From NCBI GenBank assembly GCA_913052575.1, contig CAJXFK010000005.1, forward strand, positions 1-61,908: DNA of 61,908 nucleotides. The letters run 5' to 3'. Made by a program: the position numbers and the translations under genes. This DNA comes from an uncultured Planctomycetaceae bacterium. GTDB lineage: Bacteria; Planctomycetota; Planctomycetia; Pirellulales; UBA1268. A model generated the notes under the pieces. That model was given only the letters and a program-made list of their open reading frames with translations. It searched no databases and had not been told where the DNA came from. Positions 8,621 to 18,455 of the stretch are shown here, piece by piece (position 1 is the stretch's first letter; every line of letters begins with the position of its first letter).

Positions 8621-10471
8621 CTAGGTCTTCTGCCTCATCTCGATATCGTTAATATTGACATTTGGAATCGATCGAATAAGTGCTTTTGTATACTCTTTTT
8701 TTGGATCTTTGTAGATACATTCACTAGGCCCAAATTCAACAAATTTTCCACTTTTCATGACAGCCATCATGTCACTCATGAACTTAACTACTGAGAGATC
8801 ATGGCTTATAAAAATATACGTTAAACCCAATTCAGCTTGAAGGTCTTTCAGTAAATTCAGCACTTGAGCCTGGACAGACACATCGAGCGCAGAAACCGCT
8901 TCGTCACATATTATAAGCTCAGGATTAACGGCAAGCGCTCTTGCTATGCAGACCCTTTGCCGTTGACCACCCGAGAATTCATGGGGATATCTTTTCAAGA
9001 ACTGCATGCCAGGCAGCCCAACCTTTTCCAATAATTCCGATGCTCTCTCTTGCCAATCTTTACGACTCACACCAATACCGTGAAACCTCATAGGCTCGGT
9101 GATAATTTCTTCTATAGTTTTCCTTGGGTTGAGTGAACCATAAGGGTCTTGGAAGATTATCTGAAATCGCTTCCGATAGGGACGCAATTCCGCTTGTGAC
9201 ATCGTAGAGATATCTACTCCACCAAACATTAATGTGCCACTTGTGGGATTGATCAATCTCATTAAACATCGGCCTGTAGTAGTTTTTCCGCAGCCCGATT
9301 CACCGACAAGTCCCAGTGTTTGCCCACGATACACATCGAATGTTACGCCATCAACAGCTTCTACGTACTGAGAAATACGACTAAATACTCCTCTCCGAAT
9401 CGGAAAGTGAACTTTCAATTCTTTCACTCTTACCAGAGGACTCTCTGCTTCATCCGCATAGGTAACTCCCTCGTCGCAATCCTCACCTGATTGTGAATAC
9501 CCGAGTTCAGCAAGACGCTTGATAGGATAAAGATGCCTCCCTCGTCCTTTTTCTTCTACATTGCGAAGACCTACCTCAGTAAAATCCTTTTCAAAAATTC
9601 TCTCGCTACCATCATCTTGTAACTCCGTCTCCATGAAGTCACTCACAGTTGGAAGCCTTCTCATATTTCCACTAAGTGTTGGGCGGCATAACAACAGGCT
9701 CCTTGTGTATGGATGCTTGCAATTTGAAAAGATGCTTAATACATCAGAATGTTCGACAATATTACCGCGATACATCACCGCTACATCATCTGCAATCTCA
9801 GCGATTACACCTAAGTCATGCGTAATGAATATCATTCCCATATTGCGATTCACGCAGAGTGCCCGAAGCAGTTTCAGAATCTGCGCTTGTATCGTTACAT
9901 CGAGCGCCGTCGTGGGTTCATCAGCAATTAATAAATCTGGGCTGCACGAAAGTGCCATTGCGATCATTACTCGCTGCCGTTGTCCACCCGACATCTCATG
10001 AGGATACATGTGTATTCGTTCAGACGGATTAGGGATTCCGACCTCATGAAATAACTCTATTGTTTTGCGCCTTGCTTCTTCTTTCCCAATTTTCTGATGG
10101 AGTAGTATCGCCTCCATTACTTGGTACCCCGCCGTATAAACAGGATTTAAACTTGTCATGGGCTCCTGAAATATCATGGCAATACGTCCACCACGAATCT
10201 TCCTCAGTTTCGGCTCACTTATCTTCAACAGATCCATAGATGTATCATCGATAGATAACATGATCGAACCAGATTCAATCTTTCCAGACCCAGAAACAAG
10301 CCGCAGAATCGACATCGCAGTAACACTCTTACCACTTCCACTTTCACCAACAACACCGAGTGTCCTACCTCTACCTACTGAAATTGACACATGATTGACT
10401 GCGGTAACTTTTTGATTTGTGTTTTCAAAAACAGTCGTGAGATCGGCTACATCCAAAAGTGTTTTGCTCAT
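8621..10471 (-). CDS. Oligopeptide ABC importer, fused double ATPase (DppD-DppF type)
   Basis: 616 residues holding two complete ABC ATPase domains in one chain, corresponding to DppD/OppD followed by DppF/OppF. Domain 1 (about 1-270): Walker A GESGSGKS, signature MSGGQRQR, Walker B LLIADEP. Domain 2 (about 345-610): Walker A GESGCGKT, signature FSGGQRQR, Walker B LIICDEA, where Ala replaces the usual Pro, as is often seen in this subfamily. Each domain ends with the PYTRSLL- or YTKALI-type peptide-transporter tail. It powers import through the two permeases encoded upstream. The start overlaps the stop of the preceding permease by four bases, showing translational coupling. Confidence 0.95.
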   Translation of the reverse strand: MSKTLLDVADLTTVFENTNQKVTAVNHVSISVGRGRTLGVVGESGSGKSVTAMSILRLVSGSGKIESGSIMLSIDDTSMDLLKISEPKLRKIRGGRIAMIFQEPMTSLNPVYTAGYQVMEAILLHQKIGKEEARRKTIELFHEVGIPNPSERIHMYPHEMSGGQRQRVMIAMALSCSPDLLIADEPTTALDVTIQAQILKLLRALCVNRNMGMIFITHDLGVIAEIADDVAVMYRGNIVEHSDVLSIFSNCKHPYTRSLLLCRPTLSGNMRRLPTVSDFMETELQDDGSERIFEKDFTEVGLRNVEEKGRGRHLYPIKRLAELGYSQSGEDCDEGVTYADEAESPLVRVKELKVHFPIRRGVFSRISQYVEAVDGVTFDVYRGQTLGLVGESGCGKTTTGRCLMRLINPTSGTLMFGGVDISTMSQAELRPYRKRFQIIFQDPYGSLNPRKTIEEIITEPMRFHGIGVSRKDWQERASELLEKVGLPGMQFLKRYPHEFSGGQRQRVCIARALAVNPELIICDEAVSALDVSVQAQVLNLLKDLQAELGLTYIFISHDLSVVKFMSDMMAVMKSGKFVEFGPSECIYKDPKKEYTKALIRSIPNVNINDIEMRQKT

Positions 10472-11556
10472 TTCTTAGCCTCACGCAAACGGGGATCTGT
10501 TGCGTCTTGAATTGCTTCACCTACAAGATTGTAGGAAAGTACTGTCAAGAATATGCCTAGGCCTGGGAAAACAACAAGCCACCATAGCTGTAAATTGCTT
10601 CTTGCGGAATTAAGAACCGACCCCCAACTGGCAGTCGGAGGTGGTGGTCCAAAACCAAGAAAAGAAAGTGCGCCTTCGACAAGGATTGCTGACGCAATTC
10701 CAAAAGTAATTGGCACCAATACTGGCGCGAGTGCATTAGGAAGAATGTGTGCAAACATTATACGAATTGGACCTGCTCCGGATGCTCGGGCAGCCATGAC
10801 AAATTCTGTTTGCTTTAAACGCAAAAACTCTGCTCTTGTAAGACGTGCAATGCCTGTCCAGCCAGTTGCACCAATAATTGCCATCGTCTTCCAAATCGTA
10901 GGCTTTTCAACAACCGCAATTATTGCAAGGATCAAAACAAGCGTAGGAATGCACAATACAACCTCAGTTAAACGACTAGTAAGACTGTCAACCCACCCAC
11001 CAAAATAACCACCAATAGCGCCGATAAAAATACCAACTGAACCAGCGATACCCATGGAAACAAATCCAACTAAGAGTGCGATGGTTGTTCCGTGAACCAT
11101 TTTGGCAAAGATATCAACACCATACTGATCCGTACCGAATAGATTATATAAATTTGGATGGCCCTGATCTCGAGATGGATTAGCTGGTCGACCAGGCCAC
11201 TCGTTTTCTCTCACACGACGATATGGATCCTGAAATATGATTGGCCACACGGCCCAACTATTTGGATCTTTTTCTTGCAAGTTTTTTGGATACGTACCAC
11301 GAAACTTATCTTTCGTGAATATTGGCGATTCCAAACTCCGATTAAAATAGCCTAGGCAAGGCATATACAGCTGGTTTTTGTAGTAACAAACAACGGGCTT
11401 TGTACCAGCGATTGCTGGAGCGAAAATTGCAACTGTTGTTAAAAAAACAACAAATGACAGTGCAATGATACCGACCGGATTCCTGCGATAATGTTTCCAT
11501 GACTCGGCCCAAAAACCTTGAGATGGGCTAATCTGTTCCTGATTGTCTCCCTCCAT
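10468..11556 (-). CDS. Oligopeptide ABC importer permease (DppC/OppC type)
   Basis: 362 residues. After an N-terminal OppC-type segment (HYRRNPVGIIALSFV) with the first membrane helix, a periplasmic insert of about 90 residues (about 50-140) is larger than in typical DppC. The binding-protein-dependent transport domain follows, with five further helices and the EAA loop (AARASGAGPIRIMFAHILPN) that contacts the ATPase. The C-terminus (EAIQDATDPRL) is diagnostic of the DppC branch. A GAGGAAAA site precedes the ATG. It is the third gene of the operon, 10 bases after the DppB-type permease. Confidence 0.94.
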   Translation of the reverse strand: MEGDNQEQISPSQGFWAESWKHYRRNPVGIIALSFVVFLTTVAIFAPAIAGTKPVVCYYKNQLYMPCLGYFNRSLESPIFTKDKFRGTYPKNLQEKDPNSWAVWPIIFQDPYRRVRENEWPGRPANPSRDQGHPNLYNLFGTDQYGVDIFAKMVHGTTIALLVGFVSMGIAGSVGIFIGAIGGYFGGWVDSLTSRLTEVVLCIPTLVLILAIIAVVEKPTIWKTMAIIGATGWTGIARLTRAEFLRLKQTEFVMAARASGAGPIRIMFAHILPNALAPVLVPITFGIASAILVEGALSFLGFGPPPPTASWGSVLNSARSNLQLWWLVVFPGLGIFLTVLSYNLVGEAIQDATDPRLREAKK

Positions 11557-11566
11557 GCGCTTTTCC

Positions 11567-12556
11567 TCATTCCATCCTTACACGGGGATCAACAAAACCA
11601 TACAGAATGTCTGCGAGTAATTGACCGAGTAGTGTGAGTAAACTAAACATAAAAGTAAGGCCCATTATTGTTGGATAGTCACGCTCTCTGATACTTTCAA
11701 AAAACAGTCGTCCCATACCTGGCCAGGTAAAAATCTGCTCAATAATTACAGATCCACCCACGAGAGCAGGCAAGGAGAGACCTAAAAGTGTTACCAGTGG
11801 AATCAGCGTATTACGGAATGCATGGATTATAAGAACCCTATACGGACCTGCCCCTTTAGCGCGAGCAGTACGGATATAGTCCTGCCGTATTACTTCTTCG
11901 AGATTTGATTTTATAAATCTACTATTGTAGGCCAGGACAACATACGTTTGACACACAACAGGAAGGACTGCATGCCAAGCAACATCCTTAATCCGCAACA
12001 GTAAAGGAGCATCGCTTGGTAAATCACTCATTCCAAAAAGTGGCAACTCCCAAGGGGTATCGCGTAACCAGACTGCAAAAATGATCTGAAGAAAAAGAGC
12101 TGCGACAAAAGTTGGGAACGAATAAAGAGCATAGAGAACCAGTCCAGTAACCCGTTCATCAACACAACCGCCTCTCGCAGATGCATAAAGACCTAGTGGA
12201 ATCGCAAGAAGCCATGTCAACAAAAGTGCAGTCCCAGAAATTATTACCGTTGGTCCTATTCGCTCACCAATGAGTTCTGTCACTGGTTGCTTCCGAGTTA
12301 TTGATCTTCCCAAATCACCACGTACGACTTTACCAATCCATTGCATGTATCCGACGGGCCAAGGTTTATCGAGTCCGTAGATTTCCAGCATTCGCTGTTG
12401 ATCTTCGGCATTAAGTTTTCGACTTGGATCGCTTTCGCCCAATTGCACCGTCAATGGATTGCCGGGCATTGATCGAGCTAAACCGTAAACAATAAACGTA
12501 ATGACAGTAAGCGTCACAACACCTAGTAAAATGCGTCGCAGTAAGTAATTCGCCAT
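11567..12556 (-). CDS. Oligopeptide ABC importer permease (DppB/OppB type)
   Basis: About 329 residues. The ATG at 12556 is preferred because AGGAG lies six bases upstream; an in-frame GTG three bases earlier is possible. The opening MANYLLRRILLGVVTL is the usual DppB start, with six membrane helices, the GDLGRSI segment, the EAA loop (ARAKGAGPYRVLIIHAFRN) and the ending ILYGFVDPRVRME. It forms the translocation pore with the DppC-type partner. It begins right at the stop of the binding-protein gene. Confidence 0.95.
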   Translation of the reverse strand: MANYLLRRILLGVVTLTVITFIVYGLARSMPGNPLTVQLGESDPSRKLNAEDQQRMLEIYGLDKPWPVGYMQWIGKVVRGDLGRSITRKQPVTELIGERIGPTVIISGTALLLTWLLAIPLGLYASARGGCVDERVTGLVLYALYSFPTFVAALFLQIIFAVWLRDTPWELPLFGMSDLPSDAPLLLRIKDVAWHAVLPVVCQTYVVLAYNSRFIKSNLEEVIRQDYIRTARAKGAGPYRVLIIHAFRNTLIPLVTLLGLSLPALVGGSVIIEQIFTWPGMGRLFFESIRERDYPTIMGLTFMFSLLTLLGQLLADILYGFVDPRVRME

Positions 12557-12559
12557 CAC

Positions 12560-14542
12560 TTACTCCTGTTGTGGCTTCCACAGGCTGCCAAACCCCGGTG
12601 AATAGTGATATGGACCACGTGGAGAAAAAACGTATCCACGCACATCTTTCGAGAAACCATAAAAGCTATTTCGCCAATACAACCATGTATAAGGTTGATC
12701 GTCATAAAGAATCTCTTGGATTTGTCCGTACTTTTCCGCTCGTTTCCCTTTATCAAACTCCTGTCTTCCCTCAGCGTAAAGACGATCTACTTCTGGATTC
12801 GAATAATTACAGAAATTTCTCATAGCACCCGTCTTCCACAAATTTTCAGAAGTATCTGGGTCTGTTCCTGACCCCCAGCCACCAAGATATGCTTGAAATT
12901 TCCGATTAAGCGTAAGGTCCTGAAGAACTGTCGACTCTACTGGACGGACATTAAGGCGTATACCAATTTGATCAAGATTCTCTTTCAACAAGGTACAAAT
13001 TGCGATTCGCAAAGGCTGTTGATTCACGAGGATTGAAAATTCAAATGGTACTGTTCGTCCATCGATTTCTTTGTCGCGGATTCCATCATTATTACTATCA
13101 ACCCAACCCGATTCATCTAACAACGCCTCAGCTTTATCCAAATCTTGTTTGTATGGTTTGAACTTCTTAGTCGATGCCATCCATGCACCTGGATGAAAAA
13201 TTCCCGTGCATGGATCGTAAAGGCTGTAACAGAGTTCTTCGAGCATCTCATCGTGATTAAAGGTATAGCTCATTGCTCTCCGTACACGTCGGTCTCGAAA
13301 AAATATCGTGTCGATATTCCAACCAAAATGAAAACTTACCCACTCTGGTGCAGTTACTTTGGTATTTCGCTCATAGAAGTCACTGCCAACTGTTTGTGTC
13401 GTCCACTGTTCTGGCTGCAAAATCATCTCATGAATCTCACCCTTCATGAGCGCTAAAAGTGTTGTGTTTGGGTCTTCTATAATTCGGAAACGAACTTCCT
13501 CAAAATATGGGCGATCTCGAACCTGTTGACCTTGGACCAAGGACCAGCTTTCTCGCCTCCGTAACACGATTTGCTGACCGCGCTTCCTTTCCACGATCTC
13601 ATATGGGCCACCACAAACCGGTGCCTGCTCCAACTGAACATGTTCTTCAGAGTCTTTCAGCGTCGGATCGGCTTCCCATGTCTTTTCATAAATATGCTTT
13701 GGCAGTACTGGAAAATTTATATTCCAGACATTTGTAGCAAGTGGCTCTTTATGAAAAAAAACAACTGTTCGATCATCATAAGCTTCAACCCAGCGAAGTT
13801 GATCGGTCCCACTACGCACAGCAGGAACGGGAACTCGCGGATCCATAATAACCTTGTATGTAAAGGCAATATCATGTGCCGTAATCGGTTCACCATCGCT
13901 CCAAACAAGATCATCACGAAGCACAACCTTGTCGAGCATTCTGTCTGTGCTTGTTTGCCATTGTTCAACCGTTTCACTGGTGGCAAATGGTTCTAAATCT
14001 CGACCGAATGAAAATAGACCAAATCCTGTAAGTCCAAGAATGTCAAACTCTGCAGATGTACTAATCATAATCGGATTTGTACTTCCAAGGTCGCCACCAA
14101 CATGACGATCGATACGTGCTGTATAATCTGCTTCTTCATTTGTTGGTAGCTTGCCAAGAGCTGAGAGTATCAACTCATTCACGTCAGGTGAATCATTCTG
14201 GGCTGAAAGTGCATCTGCTACTGACCCACGAACTTTTTCTTTCGACTGGGATTCACGGAGCAGCACCAAGCCATTACGAACAGGCCTGTCAAGCCAGTTT
14301 GCTTCCATATCGAGTTCATCTATTTGTGGTACATCGAAAGGGTCTGGCGGCTGTAGTGCTGTTACAGGCAGTGGCTCTTTGCGCTCTTCCGCTGATGCTG
14401 TGAGTTCGGAAGGTGGTGTCTCTTGAATAGACTTTGATCCGCCGCAACCCGTGCTCGCGATACACAGCAGAAGACAGCAACACATCAACAAAAATGTACT
14501 GCCCGGTGATACGCACACTTTGCAGCCGAGTGCTTTTTGCAT
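12560..14542 (-). CDS. ABC importer substrate-binding lipoprotein (family 5)
   Basis: 660 residues. A lipoprotein signal (STFLLMCCCLLLCIASTG-C) follows the ATG at 14542, which has an AGGGAGAA site. Residues about 160-655 are the SBP_bac_5 (DppA/OppA) fold, with LRDDLVWSDGEPITAHDIAFTYK as the family signature and the late segment YAEGRQEFDKGKR / QIQEILYDDQPYTWLYW. About 110 residues between the lipobox and this fold are poorly conserved and include acidic linkers. It presumably captures peptides or similar amphiphilic solutes and delivers them to the downstream permeases. It is the first gene of the four-gene operon. Confidence 0.94.
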   Translation of the reverse strand: MQKALGCKVCVSPGSTFLLMCCCLLLCIASTGCGGSKSIQETPPSELTASAEERKEPLPVTALQPPDPFDVPQIDELDMEANWLDRPVRNGLVLLRESQSKEKVRGSVADALSAQNDSPDVNELILSALGKLPTNEEADYTARIDRHVGGDLGSTNPIMISTSAEFDILGLTGFGLFSFGRDLEPFATSETVEQWQTSTDRMLDKVVLRDDLVWSDGEPITAHDIAFTYKVIMDPRVPVPAVRSGTDQLRWVEAYDDRTVVFFHKEPLATNVWNINFPVLPKHIYEKTWEADPTLKDSEEHVQLEQAPVCGGPYEIVERKRGQQIVLRRRESWSLVQGQQVRDRPYFEEVRFRIIEDPNTTLLALMKGEIHEMILQPEQWTTQTVGSDFYERNTKVTAPEWVSFHFGWNIDTIFFRDRRVRRAMSYTFNHDEMLEELCYSLYDPCTGIFHPGAWMASTKKFKPYKQDLDKAEALLDESGWVDSNNDGIRDKEIDGRTVPFEFSILVNQQPLRIAICTLLKENLDQIGIRLNVRPVESTVLQDLTLNRKFQAYLGGWGSGTDPDTSENLWKTGAMRNFCNYSNPEVDRLYAEGRQEFDKGKRAEKYGQIQEILYDDQPYTWLYWRNSFYGFSKDVRGYVFSPRGPYHYSPGFGSLWKPQQE

Positions 14543-14640
14543 ACAGATTCTCCCTACAAACCTTCACCTAAGATACTTCCTGTCCAGAACAAAGATGCTA
14601 AGGGGGGAAGCGAGGGCGGGTCAACGTCCAGTCTGGGTTA

Positions 14641-15852
14641 TCACCTCTTGGGCAATTTATGACCTAATTTTTCACGCTTTGTGGCAAGATACCGTTCATT
14701 AAATTTATTTGGTGGAGGCTGTATGGGTACTTGGTCAACAACTTCGAGATCAAATCCACCATAAATGAATGCATCAGTCTTTTTTGGATTGTTTGTCAAA
14801 AGCCGAACTTTCGATAATCCTAAATCTTTCAGTATCTGAATCCCAATACCGTAATCCCGTGAATCTGCGGGAAAACCCAGTGCCAGATTGGCCTCAACGG
14901 TATCGAGCCCTTCATCCTGCAGACTATAGGCACGAATTTTTTCCACTAAACCAATCCCACGCCCTTCCTGCGGAAGATAAACAACCGCACCGACGCCATC
15001 ATCACGAATTTTTTCCAGGGCCATATGCAGTTGATCACCACAGTCACAGCGAAGACTATCGATCACATCACCTGTGAAACAAGACGAGTGGATTCGTACA
15101 AGCGGTGCCTCAGCTTTTTCAAGATCACCCATAGCAAATACAATTGGCTGCTGAGACTCATAGCGAACGTCGTACGCCATGACGCGAAAGTTCCCCCACT
15201 TTGTTGGAAGTTCTGCTTCGGCAACTCGCTCGACTAACTTTTCTTTTGTCCGCCGATAGCGAATTAATTCTTCGATTGAAATAATTTCCAAGCCTTGCTG
15301 CTTCGCCAATTCTTGCAGCGCATTCCGATCTGCTCTATTCCCGTCTTTATCAAGGATCTCGCAGAGAACGCCCGATGGCTGTTTTCCCGCAAGCCGTGCC
15401 AGGTCAATCGTCGCCTCGGTATGTCCAGCACGCCTGAGAATCCCGCCCTCTTTTGCCACTAGGGGAAAAAGATGACCAGGCCGAACAAAGTCACGTGGAC
15501 TACTTTCAGGATCCAGAATTGCAGAAACAGCCGTGGCTCTCTCTACTGCCGTAATGCCCGTTCTCGCTGAAATGTGATCAACAGGAATTGTAAATGCAGT
15601 ACCAAGTGGAGTCTGGTTAGACTCAACCATCATTGGTAGTTCTAGGCGACTTGCCACATCCGGTAGAACTGACATGCACACCTGACCCCGACCATGAGTA
15701 ATCATGAAGTTAATGGCTTCAGCGGTCGCATCTTCGGCGGCACAAATAAAATCACCTTCATTTTCACGATCTTCGGCATCTACAACAATCACGACTTTTC
15801 CTTCTTGGAAAGCTCGGATAGCGGCATCTACGGAACTAAACTGATCAGACAT
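14641..15852 (-). CDS. ribBA: RibBA: DHBP synthase / GTP cyclohydrolase II
   Basis: 403 residues and two enzymes of riboflavin synthesis in one chain. Residues about 5-205 are 3,4-dihydroxy-2-butanone-4-phosphate synthase (DRENEGDFICAAED acidic loop binding ribulose 5-phosphate and metal, later GHTEATIDLARLAG). Residues about 210-400 are GTP cyclohydrolase II with the zinc ligands in HSSCFTGDVIDSLRCDCGD and the catalytic YLPQEGRGIGL segment. Both sets of active residues are present, so the protein should supply both riboflavin precursors. No FMN riboswitch was recognised in the 119 bases upstream. It is divergent from the next gene. Confidence 0.97.
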   Translation of the reverse strand: MSDQFSSVDAAIRAFQEGKVVIVVDAEDRENEGDFICAAEDATAEAINFMITHGRGQVCMSVLPDVASRLELPMMVESNQTPLGTAFTIPVDHISARTGITAVERATAVSAILDPESSPRDFVRPGHLFPLVAKEGGILRRAGHTEATIDLARLAGKQPSGVLCEILDKDGNRADRNALQELAKQQGLEIISIEELIRYRRTKEKLVERVAEAELPTKWGNFRVMAYDVRYESQQPIVFAMGDLEKAEAPLVRIHSSCFTGDVIDSLRCDCGDQLHMALEKIRDDGVGAVVYLPQEGRGIGLVEKIRAYSLQDEGLDTVEANLALGFPADSRDYGIGIQILKDLGLSKVRLLTNNPKKTDAFIYGGFDLEVVDQVPIQPPPNKFNERYLATKREKLGHKLPKR

Positions 15853-15971
15853 GGGTTTCTTGGGTGGATGTCACCCGGCCTCTTTTTGTTTCATGACAAT
15901 AACTGCATTATAGGTCGTTCGAATTCATAGTCTGCCCTAAATTACTTACGAAAAAAACTGGATCTCATACC

Positions 15972-16853
15972 ATGCTTGCAAGGGAAGAATATATCGAACA
16001 GTCCTACCTTTTCCGAACCCTCGGTGAGCGGATGCTGGATGGTGTAGCGACTCAAGACGCACTCAAAAGTCTAGGCCACGAAATTCTAGCTACAACAAAG
16101 TTACCGCTTGCCATTGATTACCTGGTAAGCGACTTAAAACTCACTGGTACTCTTGCACCGGCAATGCACCAACTGAGCCACTACTTTACAACGTTCCAAA
16201 CCTTTGTCATGCATGAAGCAGAAGATGAAGAAGGACGGTTTGACCTCCGCACTGCATTAGCAATTCTCGAGCGCGAGTCGTGTTATCTCGCAGAAAGCGG
16301 TACACCTGAAGGACTATTTTTCTATCGGTTTGAATGTCTTTCACGAAACCGGCTCGATTATATGCGTGGATTAGCTGCAACAGCCGCTGATGACATATTT
16401 GATAATGACTGGAAAGAATGGATCAAAATGGTATCTCGACAAGTTGGTTTAATTGACTTAGCAGACCTCATTTATATCCGCAGCAAAGAAATTGTACGAC
16501 GACAGGAAAGAAAAAATGCTGCTCACGTGAGCATAAGCACAAAAGAAAAAAAACATATTGCTGCTGCACAACCGGCCATTCTGTTCGGTGAAAAAGAAGG
16601 GCGCATTGCATGGGCCAATCGTGGCAAGGATCCCCTTTATCTATTTTCAGCTTTACAAAGACAACTCGGTTACCCAGCTGTTCCAAAGCCAAAGCGTCCT
16701 CAACCACAAAATGAGTCGCCCATGATCTTAGCACGTCGGCTTGACCGACTTGAATTACGAGTCAAGCTTCTTGAAGAAGAATCAAAAGGTGGCATCGACT
16801 TGTCTCAGTTTGATCCAAAAAATTCCCCCGTGAAGAGACCTCCTCAACAATAA
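15972..16853 (+). CDS. Conserved hypothetical protein with C-terminal coiled coil
   Basis: 293 residues with no signal peptide or membrane helix. Residues about 1-180 are predicted all-helical, acidic and rich in aromatic residues (FECLSRNRLDYMRG, DNDWKEWIKMVSRQVG). A basic linker (about 180-240) leads to a final heptad-like helix (ARRLDRLELRVKLLEEES) that could form a coiled coil. I recognise it only as a protein type seen in planctomycetes, with no function. It is divergent from ribBA and not obviously in an operon with the glycerate kinase that follows. Confidence 0.8.
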   Translation: MLAREEYIEQSYLFRTLGERMLDGVATQDALKSLGHEILATTKLPLAIDYLVSDLKLTGTLAPAMHQLSHYFTTFQTFVMHEAEDEEGRFDLRTALAILERESCYLAESGTPEGLFFYRFECLSRNRLDYMRGLAATAADDIFDNDWKEWIKMVSRQVGLIDLADLIYIRSKEIVRRQERKNAAHVSISTKEKKHIAAAQPAILFGEKEGRIAWANRGKDPLYLFSALQRQLGYPAVPKPKRPQPQNESPMILARRLDRLELRVKLLEEESKGGIDLSQFDPKNSPVKRPPQQ

Positions 16854-17014
16854 TGACGTGCTTCAATAACTTGTTGGCTCGAAATGCATTAACTATTTTG
16901 ACTTACGTCTGTTCCTTAAAACATCACAGCATTGTTAAAACGTAGCAATGCTTTGGGAACTGAACACGAACGTCCATGTCTCATTAAACAACAAAAGGAT
17001 TGATTGCTTTGAAC

Positions 17015-18448
17015 ATGATTCAGTGGCAAAGAGACCATCTTTTATCAATTGTGTCTGCCGTCACATCCGCTGTCGACCCTTACCGCCTTCTCACAGAACG
17101 GCTTGCTCTGGAATCACCTGAAGACGTACTCACATTCGATGGGAATCCTGTTTTTGCTGGTGACAATCAATCAGTAGAACTTAAGAGCATTGGGAAAATT
17201 CTGGTCGTAGGTGGTGGAAAAGCTGCTGCCGGATTCGCTGCCGGTTTGGAACATTTATTAGGAAGCAGCCGTCTCAAAAAACACAACGTGCACGGCCTTG
17301 TTAGCGTGCCAGAAGGATGCGGAATCCCACTCGACCATATTGAGGTACGTGAAACACGACCTCATAAGCATAATCTCCCAACCGAAGCTGTTGTTCAGGC
17401 CACTCACGCAATGCTCGAACAACTACGCAATCTTACAAAAGACGATCTTGCTTTTGTCCTCATTACAGGTGGATCCTCAGCACTCATTGAAGTGCCACGA
17501 GCAGATATCCCACTTCATTCATTAGCTCTCCTGACACAAAGCCTGTCAAATTCGGGTGTCGACATTAAAACGCTGAACGATGTGCGGTGCCTAACGAGTC
17601 AAGTCAAGGCAGGTGGACTCGCAATGGCATGCACCGCAGGAAAACTCATCGTACTTGTTCTTTCTGATGTTCTTAACGATTCTTTGCCAGTCATTGGATC
17701 TGGTCCATGCATGCCACGAATTCACAGGCTGGCAACCATCAATAAAAAACTTTTTGATTTGAAAATCTCTAAACGAGACCGTGACATCGTGGCACAGGCT
17801 GAACGCGCACTGAAGGAGGAAGCCTCAGTCGTCCCGTGCTCTGCAACCAATTTCGGAAACTGGATCACTCCTCAAGGATGCCACGTAACCCACCTTACTC
17901 TTGGGACAAATTCGCTCGCCGTCGATGCTGCAGCAACGACCGCTACAGCACTGGGCTATAAAATTGTTTCTGCCACAAGCAATGCTCATTCAGATTCAGC
18001 GAATACAGTTGGCCTTCGTCTGGCAGCGTCTCTGAACACGATGGTCACGACCGGCGAAACAACGAACCGACCTCTATGTCTGCTGGAAGGTGGGGAAGCA
18101 ACTGTAAATGTGCCTATCGGCCACGGACAGGGTGGTCGCAATCAACACACGGTTGTTGCGGCAGCAAATGACATCCTCATGAATCAGCAGAAGGCGTGGC
18201 CGACAAGAGCTATTCTCGCCAGTTTCGGTACTGATGGGGAAGATGGGCCAACTTCTTCTGCTGGCGGATTCGTCGACACTGATGTCGCAAAGTCACTCGC
18301 GCGCCATCCTAATAAGATCTCAGAAGCAATTAAACGATGTAATTCATATGAACTTCTTAAGTCTGCGGGTGGCCTGATTGAAACTGGACCCACAGGCACA
18401 AATGTGGCCGATGTTCGAATCGTACTCACCAATCCGAAATCAGACTAA
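17015..18448 (+). CDS. Glycerate 2-kinase (MOFRL/DUF4147 family)
   Basis: About 477 residues from the ATG at 17015; TTG codons at 17000 and 17009 are alternatives, the latter at ideal distance from AAAAGGA (16993-16999). The N-terminal domain shows GKILVVGGGKAAAGFA and, at about residue 150, ITGGSSALIEVP; the C-terminal MOFRL domain shows LLEGGEATVNVPIGHGQGGRNQ and SFGTDGEDGPTSSAGG. These are the nucleotide- and glycerate-binding motifs of GckA/TtuD enzymes, which make 2-phosphoglycerate from D-glycerate with ATP. It probably feeds glycerate from hydroxypyruvate or tartronate metabolism into glycolysis; a hydroxypyruvate-isomerase-like gene lies 2 kb away. Confidence 0.93.
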   Translation: MIQWQRDHLLSIVSAVTSAVDPYRLLTERLALESPEDVLTFDGNPVFAGDNQSVELKSIGKILVVGGGKAAAGFAAGLEHLLGSSRLKKHNVHGLVSVPEGCGIPLDHIEVRETRPHKHNLPTEAVVQATHAMLEQLRNLTKDDLAFVLITGGSSALIEVPRADIPLHSLALLTQSLSNSGVDIKTLNDVRCLTSQVKAGGLAMACTAGKLIVLVLSDVLNDSLPVIGSGPCMPRIHRLATINKKLFDLKISKRDRDIVAQAERALKEEASVVPCSATNFGNWITPQGCHVTHLTLGTNSLAVDAAATTATALGYKIVSATSNAHSDSANTVGLRLAASLNTMVTTGETTNRPLCLLEGGEATVNVPIGHGQGGRNQHTVVAAANDILMNQQKAWPTRAILASFGTDGEDGPTSSAGGFVDTDVAKSLARHPNKISEAIKRCNSYELLKSAGGLIETGPTGTNVADVRIVLTNPKSD

Positions 18449-18455
18449 ATACTTT

